From NCBI GenBank assembly GCA_020746835.1, contig JAGPNK010000004.1, positions 434,001-498,000 on the forward strand: 64,000 nucleotides of DNA. Reading direction: 5' to 3'. A model generated the notes under the pieces. It had not been told where the DNA came from, did no database searches, and saw nothing but the letters and a program-made list of their open reading frames with translations. This document shows, in pieces, positions 53,551 to 64,000 of this stretch. The position numbers and the translations under genes were made by a program. The DNA is from Stachybotrys elegans. Taxonomy: Eukaryota > Ascomycota > Sordariomycetes > Hypocreales > Stachybotryaceae. The stretch's first letter is position 1. The number at the start of each line of letters is the position of its first letter.

Positions 53551-56500
53551 TCAAGCAAACAGACCCTGTTCCTTCCATCTGCGTGCGTATTCCACAATCA
53601 AATCCTTGCTTACTGCACCGGAACCTCTGAGGGTTGGGGAGATGGCCCTGGCTTTCTGTGTGTCAAGAGTAACAGTGCCGAGCGCAAGGTCCCTGAAGTG
53701 CTCGCCGAAAAAGCCCTCCAGGGAGCCTGCCACCTTGGCCTCCTTCACCTTGGCCAGCCACTCGTCAAAAGGCAGGAGACCATTGGACAGAATGCCCAGC
53801 TCGCTGCCCATGATGGTGAATATGTCCGTGGCGGGCTGGCGGACCGGGTTCTCCAAATGCAGGAAGCAATCTGGCTTGCCCTGGTAGAACAGAATCTCAG
53901 TCAACGACCGCGCTGCTCTATCGACGGGAATCCAGGACATTGTCTGTGGAAAACGTTAGTTCGGCACGTCGATCAAGGGAGGAGAGGGGGGTTCACTTAC
54001 GCCCTTGAGTGCAGGGAAAGCCCCTACGGCATGACTCGCCTTCACCAGTGTTGGGAGGTGTTCGCCAATTTTCCACTGGCCGTGGCACTCAGGTCCGCTA
54101 ACCTGTCCCACACGGATCACCACAGGTTCTACCTCATCGCCGCAAGTCTGGTAGACGTGAGACAGCATGCGCTCGCATACCCACTTGGCGGCGGGATAGC
54201 CGATGGACGCCGACGTGGCAGGGTCCTCCATCGATTCCTCCGGTACTGCGCTGGACCAGAGTCGGGCAGTGTTGGCGGCGCGGTAATTCCGAACCACGGC
54301 GATCGACGACGAGAAGACCAGCCTGACTGGCTTTGCGGCACTCGACTGCCTCATGGTGCGCGACAGCCTTGCCAGCCGTACAAGGGCCTCAATCATTTGC
54401 CAATGAGGCTTGAAGCTTTCCAGCCTGCGCTGGAAGTCCATGGGCCAGGCCAGATGCACGATGTGAGTCACCTGCTGAGCGATCTGCAGGCAGATGGACT
54501 CTGAGATGTGCCGAGGGCTGCCCTTGGACTGGGCGTCGACGTTCAGCTGGTCATCGTGCAGGAAGTCGGCGAAGTCGACCAATTCGACCTTGGACCAGGC
54601 CGCCTCGTCCAGCTGAATGCCGTTCGAGGCGACGGCAGCCTTGAAGCGATCCAGGGGTGTCTTGAACTCCTCGTTGGCAGACTGAACGGACCGGGCTCCG
54701 CGATGCAGGCAGATAATCTTGGCAGTGGTCGGCTTTTTGGCCAGGACGCTCAGGGTGTGTGTTCCAAGGTTGCCTGTAGCTCCCGTCATCAAGATGACTC
54801 GCTGATCGTCACGGGCTTCCTGTTTGCGAGGATCAGTGCTTTCGGCCAGGTTTGCGGTGAATTCCCGGGCAAATGCATCCATTTCCTCCTGAAGGCTCAT
54901 GGGCTCGGCCGTGGCCGGCAGGGATGATCCATCTTCCGATCCATGAAGCCTCTTTCCTACGGCATCGACAAGCCTCAGCACTGATGGATTCTTGTAGATG
55001 AACTCTGGGGTGTTCTTCAGCGGGGCTGAGCCATCCTCCTTCGACTCCTTTCGAATGGCGGAGCTGATCATGCGACTCAACCTCACAGCCTGCAAGGAGT
55101 CCATGCCGTGCTCAAAGAAGTCATCATCTTCCTTTCCAGTGAAGGCAGGGAAGACACTCTTGGTCATTTGCATGATGCTGCCAGACAGATCCTGCAGGTC
55201 GAGCTGTGGGATATTTGGGTTGTCGTTGTTCAACTCAGTCTCCAGAACAGCATACGCCGCCTCAATCTCCTCGGCAAAGACCTCGTGAACTTGGCGTCGG
55301 CTCACAGAGCCCTTGTCAGTTCGAGGGATCGTCTTCGCGGCGGGCTTTACGATAATCGCAGCTTTGGACGACACACGAGCGTGGCTGTCCAGCGACGGAT
55401 TCGCAGCAGAAATGAGCTGCCAGACGTGGTCCACAAACTGCGCTTCGTCGCTGACATCTGAGTGAGGCTCAACAAGAACAGCCAGCTCGAAGCTTCCTTG
55501 GCCGACACAGACAGCAGTCTTGATCTGAATGTCTGCGTTGAGAATCGTCTCCAAATGCTGTGGCATCACCTTCTCTCCCGTCTTGAGAACAATAACGTCG
55601 TCGACACGACCGAGAATGCGAACTTCAACATCGTCTGGGGATGAGTTTCCATTGCGCTCCAACTCATCCTGGACTTCGAAAGGACCCTCCCATCCAAGCG
55701 GGAAACCGACAAGCTTAAATCGTGGCGATCCCTCAATCGGCTGCAACTGAAGGTTGAGATCGGTGCGGAGGCGAAGATACCGCCAGTCATAATCATCATT
55801 GGGGCGGAAAATGTGTGCGATGGCGCCAAGTTCCGTCACTCCATAATGGTTAAGGAGCTTCACATTTCGAGCCTTCAGCTGTATGCCTTGGCTTGGTTTC
55901 ATTGCTCCTCCACCAACAGCGAGGAATTCGAGATTGGCCAGGTCGTCCAAAGCACCATCAATGTCCAGCAAATCGTCGACAATACTAGGCACCGTCATCA
56001 TAGACCGACAGTCGAACTGGTGGAGAAGATCAATCGTGGACTGGCCAGCAGGAATGATTGAAGAGGGCGGGAAGCAGCAAGTCATTCCCAGCGACAGGCT
56101 CAGACAGGGTGCCAACATTCCGAAGCCATGGTATAAAGGAAGTGTGGTGAGGTTTATCCAGTCAATCTTCTCTGTCGGATCAAATCCGTGGCAGGCGGCA
56201 TAAGAAAGAAGATACCGTTTCGTCAAGGGGATCGGCTTGGGGAATCCCGTCGTGCCTGACGAATGCAGTATAACTGATCGGACATTGCTGTCCTTTTCGG
56301 TTCGCTCAGCTCGAGCTCCGTTGATGTCCCTCGGCCATGGTTGAGGCTCAGGGGTGTCCGGGTCTTCAGATAGGAAGGTCGAGTAGGGCTCGGTCGAAAG
56401 AATGTCGAGGTTGGTATCGATCTGTCCGGAGATGAGAGAAGCCGTCCTTTTCGTAACGAGAATTGTGCGTGTGGATGTTTTATTCATGAGATGTTCGACA

Positions 56501-56962
56501 TTGGCGGCGCTCATTCTCGTCGAGATCAGCAGTACCTGAAGCTGTTAGCACACCATAGCCAACAATGCTGGATAAGAAGCATACCGGGATGTCCAGGACT
56601 TGAAGCGCCACAAGGTGTATGAAAAGGCCCACATCACTCTCCAGGTAGATGCCAACTGGCGGTGGAAGTTCTGAGCCATTGCTCACAGCAGCGGGGCTGA
56701 GAGAGCGGCTGAGCCAGTCCGCACAACGATGGACGGCATCCGAAAGCTGGCGATAGGTAATGTATACACCTTCATAGGGTCGGCCAGAAGTGCTGTCTCG
56801 TACGAGTTGTGATTGAATGCAGAAAAAGTGGTTGGGGTTGTGAAAGGCGTTGAAACGAATCAGATCATACAGGCAGGTGATGTCCTCCGGCTCATCTACA
56901 TTTGCTTTAGGGAGGGCTGTAAACACCGGGCGAGTGAATGCCGGACGGGACAGGACGGCCAT
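53551..56962 (-). CDS. NRPS-like carboxylic acid reductase (A-T-R)
   Basis: Activates a carboxylic acid with ATP, loads it on a carrier, and reduces the thioester with NADPH to an aldehyde. Three exons (56962-56585, 56535-54001, 53943-53551), 1,101 residues. Domains: adenylation (about 20-550; core SSGTTGFPKP, NHYGVTELG, GRVDDVIVLKTGEKV), thiolation (FFEHGMDSLQAV, phosphopantetheine Ser at about 606), and a terminal reductase (about 700-1100; NADPH motif MTGATGNLGTHTL and catalytic YPAAK). No condensation domain, as in carboxylic acid reductases and alpha-aminoadipate reductase relatives; enzymes of this layout (for example in ascochlorin-type pathways) reduce an orsellinic-type acid. Divergent from a non-reducing PKS with a thioesterase, which would supply the free aromatic acid. 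Substrate is inferred. Confidence 0.93.
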
Positions 56963-57471
56963 CTTTGGTTCTAAATCATATACTGAAGATTCAGTTGGTA
57001 ATCGTCGTTGTACCGTCTAGTGTCGTGGAGAGGAGAATCCGGCCAGGCAGACTCGGGAATTTGAAGTCGGCTGGGCGTCCCTGCATCGATTGATATGAAA
57101 CAAAAGAAATACGGGCTTATCCGGGTCGAAGAGATAAACGTAATACATCGGGCTATCATGTCCGATCTTGTGTGGACCCGAGTAAGGAGGCCCAGCAGGC
57201 CCGGCAGGCCCGGTGAGAGGCGAGGTCGCCAGATGATGTCGACTTCCTGAAACGGGACCCGAGCGCAAGGCGGCAAAGCTCCGCCGGGCCTGATTCCGGC
57301 AGTGTTCAGGTCCGTCCGTGAGATCCGAGCCAGATAACAAGTTGCTGTTATACCGGAGAGATGCGTGTAAGTCAAAAGGATATGATAGTGTATCTTCTCC
57401 TTGAATTCGACTAATAGACCAAGCCTCTGTCCTTCGATGTCAGGACGAAGACTTGCAATTCAACACTCATC
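56963..57471. promoter_or_regulatory. Bidirectional promoter of the PKS / A-T-R pair
   Basis: 509 bp with no gene. About 57187-57214 shows a short GC-rich iteration of the type GGCCCGGCA (AGGCCCAGCAGGCCCGGCAGG-like, three units). Several CCGG-containing sites (TTCCGG, CCGGAG at about 57293 and 57352) could bind a Zn2Cys6 regulator. No regulator gene is in the window. Confidence 0.5.
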
Positions 57472-60400
57472 ATGTCGTCGACCACTACCAGAGACGTTCT
57501 AGTCTTCGCTGGGCAGGGCTCCAACCAGTATCTAGCTAGCCCATCGACCGCTCAGAACCTACGCGAGCTCCTCGGCGAGGAGCACGACGCTACCTTTCAA
57601 CGCTTCCTCGACCGGTGCAAAGATGCTCTGCACGAGGAGCTAGCAAGCCTCACCCCCGAGGAGCAGTCTATTCTTGGGCCCGAGGCTCTCGAAGCCTTCT
57701 CAGACGCCAACTCTTTCCTTCTCCCTCCCCAGTCTTTCCAGTCCCACGCTCTTTGCGAGACGCTCAACCTTTACACATACGAGATTCTCGAGCTCTTGCT
57801 GCTTCAGTGCCACCAGAAGAACCACCACATCATCGAAACCTCGGGCATCTGCACTGGCATCATCCCGGCCATCCTTGCCGCCTCCTACACATCCTATCTC
57901 TCCAAGGACTTTCTACAAGCCGCCATCGAAGGGTTCCGCCTTGCCTTCTGGATAGGGCTGCGCGCATCCCTGCACTGTCGGCGTGTATCTGGAGAGAGTT
58001 GGAAGGAGAGCCCTAGCCTCCTCGGCGTCTTTGGAATCAAGACGGAGGATGTTGGCGAGATCCTTCGCAACTATAACGTAAAAGTGGTAAGTCACCATCT
58101 TGCAGGCATGCATGTCGATCCCGACGCTGACTTTTGCTCAGGCCCCCGATGCCAGACTTCGTGTATCAGCAACCTTCAGCGATGGAAACATCTCGATTGC
58201 TGGGCCCGGCTCGAGCCTCGATACCTTTCGACATAGAATCAGCATCGACTCGGTACAGTGCCGCTGGGCCAACGTCCACGCCATCTACCACGGTGGTGAC
58301 GACATGGTCTACGTGATGAAGGAGGTGCTCGACGATTCCAAGCGCAGGAACATCACCTTCCCAACCTGGGGCTCTCTCCACATCCCCCTCCGATCCGTCT
58401 GTGATGGGACTCGATGGGGCCCGGGAGCCGAGTGCCAGACCTCCACGCTGCTTGAAGTGGCGCTGAGCAGCATCTTTGTGGACCCTGTGGACTGGAAGGA
58501 GGCTGGTGCTCGTCTGTACCAGTCGTCCATGTCGCTCCTCAATTCCGATTCAGCCGCAAGTCTCCGCATTACCGGCATGGGCCCTGGCTCGAGAGCTCTT
58601 GTGCAGTCGCTCAAGAATCTCCCAGCCCATCCCAGGCTGGAGCGCGTCGACAACTTTACCGCCGCCCTGTCACAGCCCAGGCCCGATGACATTGCCGTCG
58701 TTGGTCTTTCTGTCAACTACCCAGAGGGTGCTACCCAGGACAGCTTCTGGGATGTTCTCAAGGACGGCCGAAGCACCGTCAAGGAGATTCCCAAGTCGCG
58801 ATTCGACATGTCACAATGCTACCCGGATGACCCCAAGAAGCCTCGCCAGGGTGTAAACCCCAAGTACGGCAACTTCCTTGACGATCCATTTGCATTCGAT
58901 GCCGCCTACTTCAACATTTCGCCTCGTGAGGCGAAGTGCATCGACCCTCAACAGAGACTCCTTCTTCACGGCGCTCTGGAGGCTCTCGACGATGCTGGAT
59001 ACAGTCCGGACTCGACTCCAAGCTTCCAGAAGGACACCTTTGGAGTATACGTGGGTATTGCTACAGGTGATTATGTAGATAATCTGCGTGACGATATTGA
59101 TGTCTACTACAGCCCTGGTACGTTTCAAATCTGCCTGTCTGTGTCCTAACTCTTTCTGACCGATTACAGGTACCCTCCGAGCGTTCCTGGCAGGACGCAT
59201 TTCCTACGCCTTCAAGTTCAAGGGACCGTCCATGGTCATTGACACGGCCTGCTCTTCATCCACTGTTGCCTTGTACCATGCCTGCGTGGCCCTGCGCTCT
59301 GGTGAGTGCGGCGCTGCTCTCGTTGGCGGTGTCAACGTCATCAGCAGCCCCGACATGTACTGTGGCCTAGGCCGAGCACACTTCCTGAGCCCTACCGGTC
59401 AATGCAAGCCTTTTGACCAGGCGGCCGACGGCTACTGCCGCTCCGAGGGCTGCGGTGTTGTTGTGCTCAAGAAGCTGTCCGATGCCGTCCGCGAGGGCGA
59501 CCACATCTACGGTGTCATTCGTGGTGTCGGCCTCAACCAGTGCGGTACGGCCAAGTCCATCACCCATCCCGACCATTCCACCCAAGCATCCCTGGTCAAG
59601 ACTGTTCTCAACATGAGCCGTGTGACATCGGACAGCATCAATGCGGTGGAAGCCCACGGAACGGGAACGCAGGCTGGAGACTTTGCCGAGCTGTCGAGTC
59701 TGTCCACCATCTTCGGCCCTCGTCCACCGAATGATCCCCTGTACCTCAGTTCCGTCAAGGGTCACGTTGGCCACTCTGAGGCTGCTTCTGGCATCGCCGG
59801 TCTGGCCAAGCTTCTCCTCATGATGGAGAAGAAGAAGATTCCTCCGCAGGGCTCGTACTCCAAGCTCAACCCCCGTCTTGAGAAGCTCGTCGCTGGACGT
59901 TTCCACATCCCGACCAAGCTTCAGGACTGGCAAAAGACGTCCGACAGCTTTGTGCGACGAGCTCTCCTCAACAATTTCGGAGCGTCAGGTTCCAACGCTG
60001 CTCTTGTTGTCGAGGAGTATGCCCCTCGTGCTGTCCCTCGCAGCCAGCAGGCTCTGCCCGTCGCTCGACCGAACAGGTCTCACCATGTGCTGAATCTGTC
60101 TGCAAAGAATGAGTCTGCACTGAAGAAGCAGATCTCCAACATTGCCTCCTTCATCGAGGAGAACCCTAGCGTCACCATTGAGGATCTTTGCTACTCGGCC
60201 AACTCCCGCCGACAGGAGTATTCTCCATGGAAGTTCTCGGCTGTGGCATCCAGTCTGACGGATCTCCACCAACAACTGCAGTCTTCTGAGCCTGCCAAGG
60301 TCGAAGCCGGTCAGGATCGCAAGGTTGTGTTTGCCTTTTCTGGACAAGGCAGCGTTCATGCCGGCATGGGCGCCGATATGATTGCCACTGTCCCCCTGTT

Positions 60401-63400
60401 CGAATCCATTGTGGATGAGTGCGACAAGGTTCTGACAGAGAATGGCTTCCCTGCTGTGAAGCCTTTCCTCAAGACCAAGTCCATGACCCTCGATGCTGAA
60501 GTGGAAGTCATTATCTCCCAGTGCGCTTGCTTCGTGCTGGAGTATGCTTTAGCAACCACCTGGAAGACATGGGGTGTCAAGCCAGACCTTGTCGTTGGAC
60601 ACAGGTAAGCTGACCTTTTCTTTCTTTTCTACTTTGCAACTAGGTACTAATCTTTGCTAGTATTGGCGAGTTTGCCGCATTCGCTTTTGCTGGTGCCCTT
60701 GGTCTCCAACAGGCTCTGCTGCTGGTAGCTAAGCGAGCCCAGATGATGACCAAGAGCTGCCAAGCGCAGGCCACGGGCATGTTGATTTGCAAGATCACGG
60801 CTCCCGAGGTTGCAAGTCTGCTCGGCAACAACAATGGCGAGTTCGCCGGTGTTGCCGTTGCTTGCATGAACAGCCCTCAGGACTTTGTCCTGGCTGGACC
60901 TCTGGCGTCCCTGAAGCAATTCAGTGAACGTTGCACGGCAGACGGTCGGAAGAGCAAGCTGCTCCCCGTTCCGTTTGGCTTCCACTCGGCCGCCATGGAC
61001 CCAATCCTTGATGACTTGACTGCCCTTGCTGCAGCTACACCTGCCAAGGTCCCGGTTCTTCGCATGGGATCCAGTCTGCATGGAAGAGTCCTTGAAGAGG
61101 GCGAGGTTGTGGAGGCAAACTACTTTGTCAGGCACGCAAGGGAGCCCGTCAACTTTACTGGGCTTGTTGAGATGATCTCGCAGTGGGGTTCCGGCTCTGA
61201 CCTGACCGTCATGGAGATTGGTCCTTCACCTTCCAGTATGTGGTCTTTCTTGAAATTATGAATTGATGCTAACTATTCATAGCCGAGGGCATGTTCAAGC
61301 AGTCGATGGGCAGCACCAAGTATGCCTTTGTCGCCGCTCTGCGCCCGAACCAACCTTCGTGGATGCCGACCTCATCGGCCTTGCGATCTCTCTTCTTGCG
61401 CAACCACACCTTGAACTGGCGCAGCGTCTACGAGGGCACTTCTGCCAAGTTCCAAAAGGCTTTGCCTGGATACGCAGTTTCGCCTTCGACCTACTTCGTT
61501 CCCTTCAGGCCCCCCACGGCCAAGGTGTCTCAAGCCGACATTGGCGACGCTCAGACACAGAAGCCGCGCTTCGCCTTCCTGACGGGTGCTCCCGAGTCTG
61601 ATGGCTCCGTCGAGACTTTCTCAACTCGCATGAACCAAGTCAGCCCTTGGATCAAGGCGCACAACGTTGGCGGCGTGCCTCTTTGCCCTGCCTCCGTCTA
61701 CATGGAGATTGTCTTGCAGGCCGCAGCTCACAAGGGGTCTATTGACTCTGGAATGTGCATCTTCGAGGATATCACATTTGGAAGCCCTCTTGTCTGCAGC
61801 GAGGACTCTGAGAGCACCGAGCTCGCAGTGAGGACGCAGCTTACGGCGGCTGGGTCTGCTGATGCGTATCAGTACACCACCATGTCAAGCTCGGGTCAGG
61901 TTCTGTGCTCGGGTCGCCTGCGTACCTCTGAAAAGGCCAAGGCAGCCTCTCTCGATACCATCAGTCGAAAGGCAGTCCACGCTCAGCGTCTCAAGCGATC
62001 TTTTGGTCAAGGACAGGGCACTGAGACGTTCACCTCGAGGACCATTTACGACATCATCTTCCCTCGTGTGGTTCAGTACAGTGAGCCTTTCCTTACTCTC
62101 AAGCACCTCACCCTCGACGGCTCAGGCCTTGAGGGTTGCGGTCTTTTCCGCCTTGAGGCCCTCAATGAAACTGAAGGCACCTACGTTAGCACTCCTACGT
62201 TTGTTGACACGCTGCTCCATGCCGCCGGCTTCATTGCAAACACCCATGCTTCTACTGACACTGCTTGTATTTGTGTCAACGTTGAGCAGGCCATGGTTCC
62301 GAGTGACTCAACGGACCTCTATGGCAAGGACCTTCAGGTGTACTGCACTATTGGCGATATCGGCCACTCCTACGTTGCTGATGCCTATGCTTTGGACCCT
62401 GCTGGCAAGCTGATCGCCTACGTCGAGGGTATGTGCTTCAAGAAGATGAAGCTCAAGCCATTCCAGAACCACCTTGCAAGGCTCGTTGGTAATGGTGTTG
62501 CTGCTCACGCTCCTCAGCCTCAGCCTGTGAGGAAGCCAGTTGTGGCTGCCACAGCTCCAGCAATGGAGCCTCCCCGCAGACCTGCATCCGTCCATGTCGA
62601 CACTCACAAGATCAACTCTCTTCTTCGACAAGTGTGTGGCTTGGACTCCAACCCTGCCTCGAGCACCACCCTTGAGGAGCTCGGAATGGACAGTCTGTTG
62701 CTGATTGAGTTCAGCGAGCTTCTCCGCAGCCAGTTCCAGAACATTTCGGTTTCTACTCATGATGTTGAGAACTGCCGAACTGTTGGGGATCTCGTCAAGC
62801 TGATTGTGGAATCATCTGATGCGGATGATTCTTCATCCACGTCTGAATCGTCGCTCGCACCTTCAAATGGAACTATGGATGATCCCACTCACCTCGGAAC
62901 TGAACCTATAACTCCTCCTACACCAGTTACTGCGAGTGAAGACTCTTTGATTCCTCTCTTGAAGCCTCTGTTTGTTCAGATCTGCGGTCTGGACCCCACT
63001 GCAGAGTACGATGGCCCATTGGCATCGCTTGGCGTTGACTCTCTTCTGTCCATTGAGCTTATCCACGAGATTCGAGCTAAGTTGGGCATCGAGTTCGACC
63101 CTCACAGTGAGGACATTTCGGAGCTGAGTTATACTCAGCTGGAGGAGTTGTGTGTGGCAAAGGCCATGAAGAAGAACCAGCGAGGGTCTGCGAAGCAGCC
63201 CAGCCGCGAACAGGTCAGTTCCAGTACCGAGGTTAAGAGCTCGGTGACTCAGAAACCAAGCAGCAACTTTCCTAGGGTCCTCCAGACCGCCCCCGGAGAC
63301 GACAGTCACTTCTACCTTTTCCACGATGGCAGCGGTTTGTGCACGATGTATTCCCGAGTGGCAAGCCTTGAGAAGAATGTCTATGGTGTTGCAAGTCTCG

Positions 63401-64000
63401 ACGCACCCGTACTTCAATCTGCGGATAGTGGGGTCCGCACAATGGAGGACTTGGCTACGTTTTACATCCAGCACACTGGCATGCTAACGAAGCCAAGTGT
63501 TCTCTTGGGAGGTGAGTTGTCTCTTTCGCAGCAAAATAGTATTATCACTGACTCTTCTAGGTTGGTCGTTTGGAGGTGTCCTGGCGTTTGAAGTTGCTCG
63601 CCAACTGATCCGCGGTGGAAAGACGGTGGAGGGTGTCATATTGGTCGACTCTCCGGCACCAGTCAACCATGTCGGACTTCCAGCTGAGGTCATCTCATGG
63701 GTCCTCAGCAGGGGCAATGACAATGGTGGCAGAGTTGTCAACACGACGGCGGCACAAGAGGCGAGGGCCAAGATCGGAGCACAGTTCACTCGACACGCGG
63801 GTATGCTGCAGAACTACCAGCCCAAGGCTTTCGGCAGCATCCCATGTGTGATTATACGATGTGCCGAGGTCATCGATACCGACAAGCTGTGCGGCGTGTC
63901 GTATCCTTGGCTCAGCGATTTGGAGGCAGGAAATGAGTCGATCCGTCTCTGGGAGGGCTTGGTGGGCCGCAAGATTCCCGTTCTGGACCTCAATTGCAAC
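57472..64000 (+). CDS. Non-reducing polyketide synthase (SAT-KS-AT-PT-ACP-ACP-TE), partial
   Basis: Iterative type I PKS making an aromatic polyketide. Six exons seen (57472-58086, 58142-59117, 59170-60604, 60661-61235, 61283-63511, 63561 onward), 2,090 residues before the window cuts the 3' end. Domains: SAT with GICTG cysteine (about C127); KS (about 385-810) with DTACSSS (Cys near 557), EAHGTGT and KGHVGHSEAASG; AT (about 890-1200) with GHSIGEF; PT (about 1315-1640) with catalytic His in KAHNVGGVPLCPASVY and Asp in TFVDTLLHAAGF; two tandem ACPs (GMDSLLL and GVDSLLS, serines near 1667 and 1783); and a thioesterase with GWSFGG (serine near 1945). No methyltransferase domain was seen between PT and ACP. 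The TE releases an acid, which the divergent A-T-R enzyme could reduce. Orsellinic-type products are possible but not provable. Confidence 0.95.

Noticed and set aside
281..64000. The terpene cluster and the PKS pair as one meroterpenoid supercluster
   Set aside because: The two are separated by about 38 kb of apparently unrelated genes, and no prenyltransferase links them in the window.

Overview
The window is nuclear DNA from a filamentous ascomycete (Pezizomycotina; gene content fits Sordariomycetes, but the species cannot be told from this sequence). Supporting signs are short GT-AG introns of about 40-100 bp in most genes, intron lariat sequences of the CTRAC type, multiple P450s, a class I sesquiterpene cyclase, a non-reducing polyketide synthase, NACHT-ankyrin and DUF3328/UstYa-type proteins, and many secreted esterases. 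No tRNA, rRNA, CRISPR or intact transposon was recognised.

Region 1 (about 0.3-15.1 kb) is a sesquiterpene biosynthetic cluster: an SDR, three cytochrome P450s, a 14-TM-type MFS exporter, a secreted berberine-bridge-type FAD oxidase and, divergent from that oxidase, an aristolochene-synthase-type terpene cyclase. The likely logic is farnesyl diphosphate to a bicyclic eremophilane hydrocarbon, several P450 oxidations, alcohol/ketone adjustment by the SDR and the flavin oxidase, then export. PR-toxin-like and other eremophilane pathways use the same enzyme classes; the end product here is not known.

Region 2 (15.5-32.1 kb) holds secreted and surface proteins: two tannase/feruloyl esterases, a GPI-type DOMON copper monooxygenase divergent from a DOMON-cytochrome b561, a giant NACHT-ankyrin NLR-like protein and a UstYa-like protein.

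Region 3 (32.9-52.2 kb) is mixed: a sugar-porter MFS, an FAD monooxygenase whose 3' end is followed by a degenerate tandem copy of itself, an unknown multi-TM protein, an unknown soluble protein, a SEC11 signal-peptidase paralog convergent with a wax-synthase-type MBOAT acyltransferase, a small cysteine-containing secreted protein with a strong-looking promoter, a sirtuin, and two secreted alpha/beta-hydrolase-fold proteins (one lacking the nucleophile serine).

Region 4 (53.5-64.0 kb) is the start of a second biosynthetic cluster: an A-T-R carboxylic-acid-reductase-like enzyme divergent from a non-reducing PKS (SAT-KS-AT-PT-ACP-ACP-TE) that runs off the window end. Together they probably make an aromatic acid and reduce it to an aryl aldehyde.

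All gene models were assembled by eye from reading frames and splice consensus; exon borders given are those where frame and homology motifs agree.
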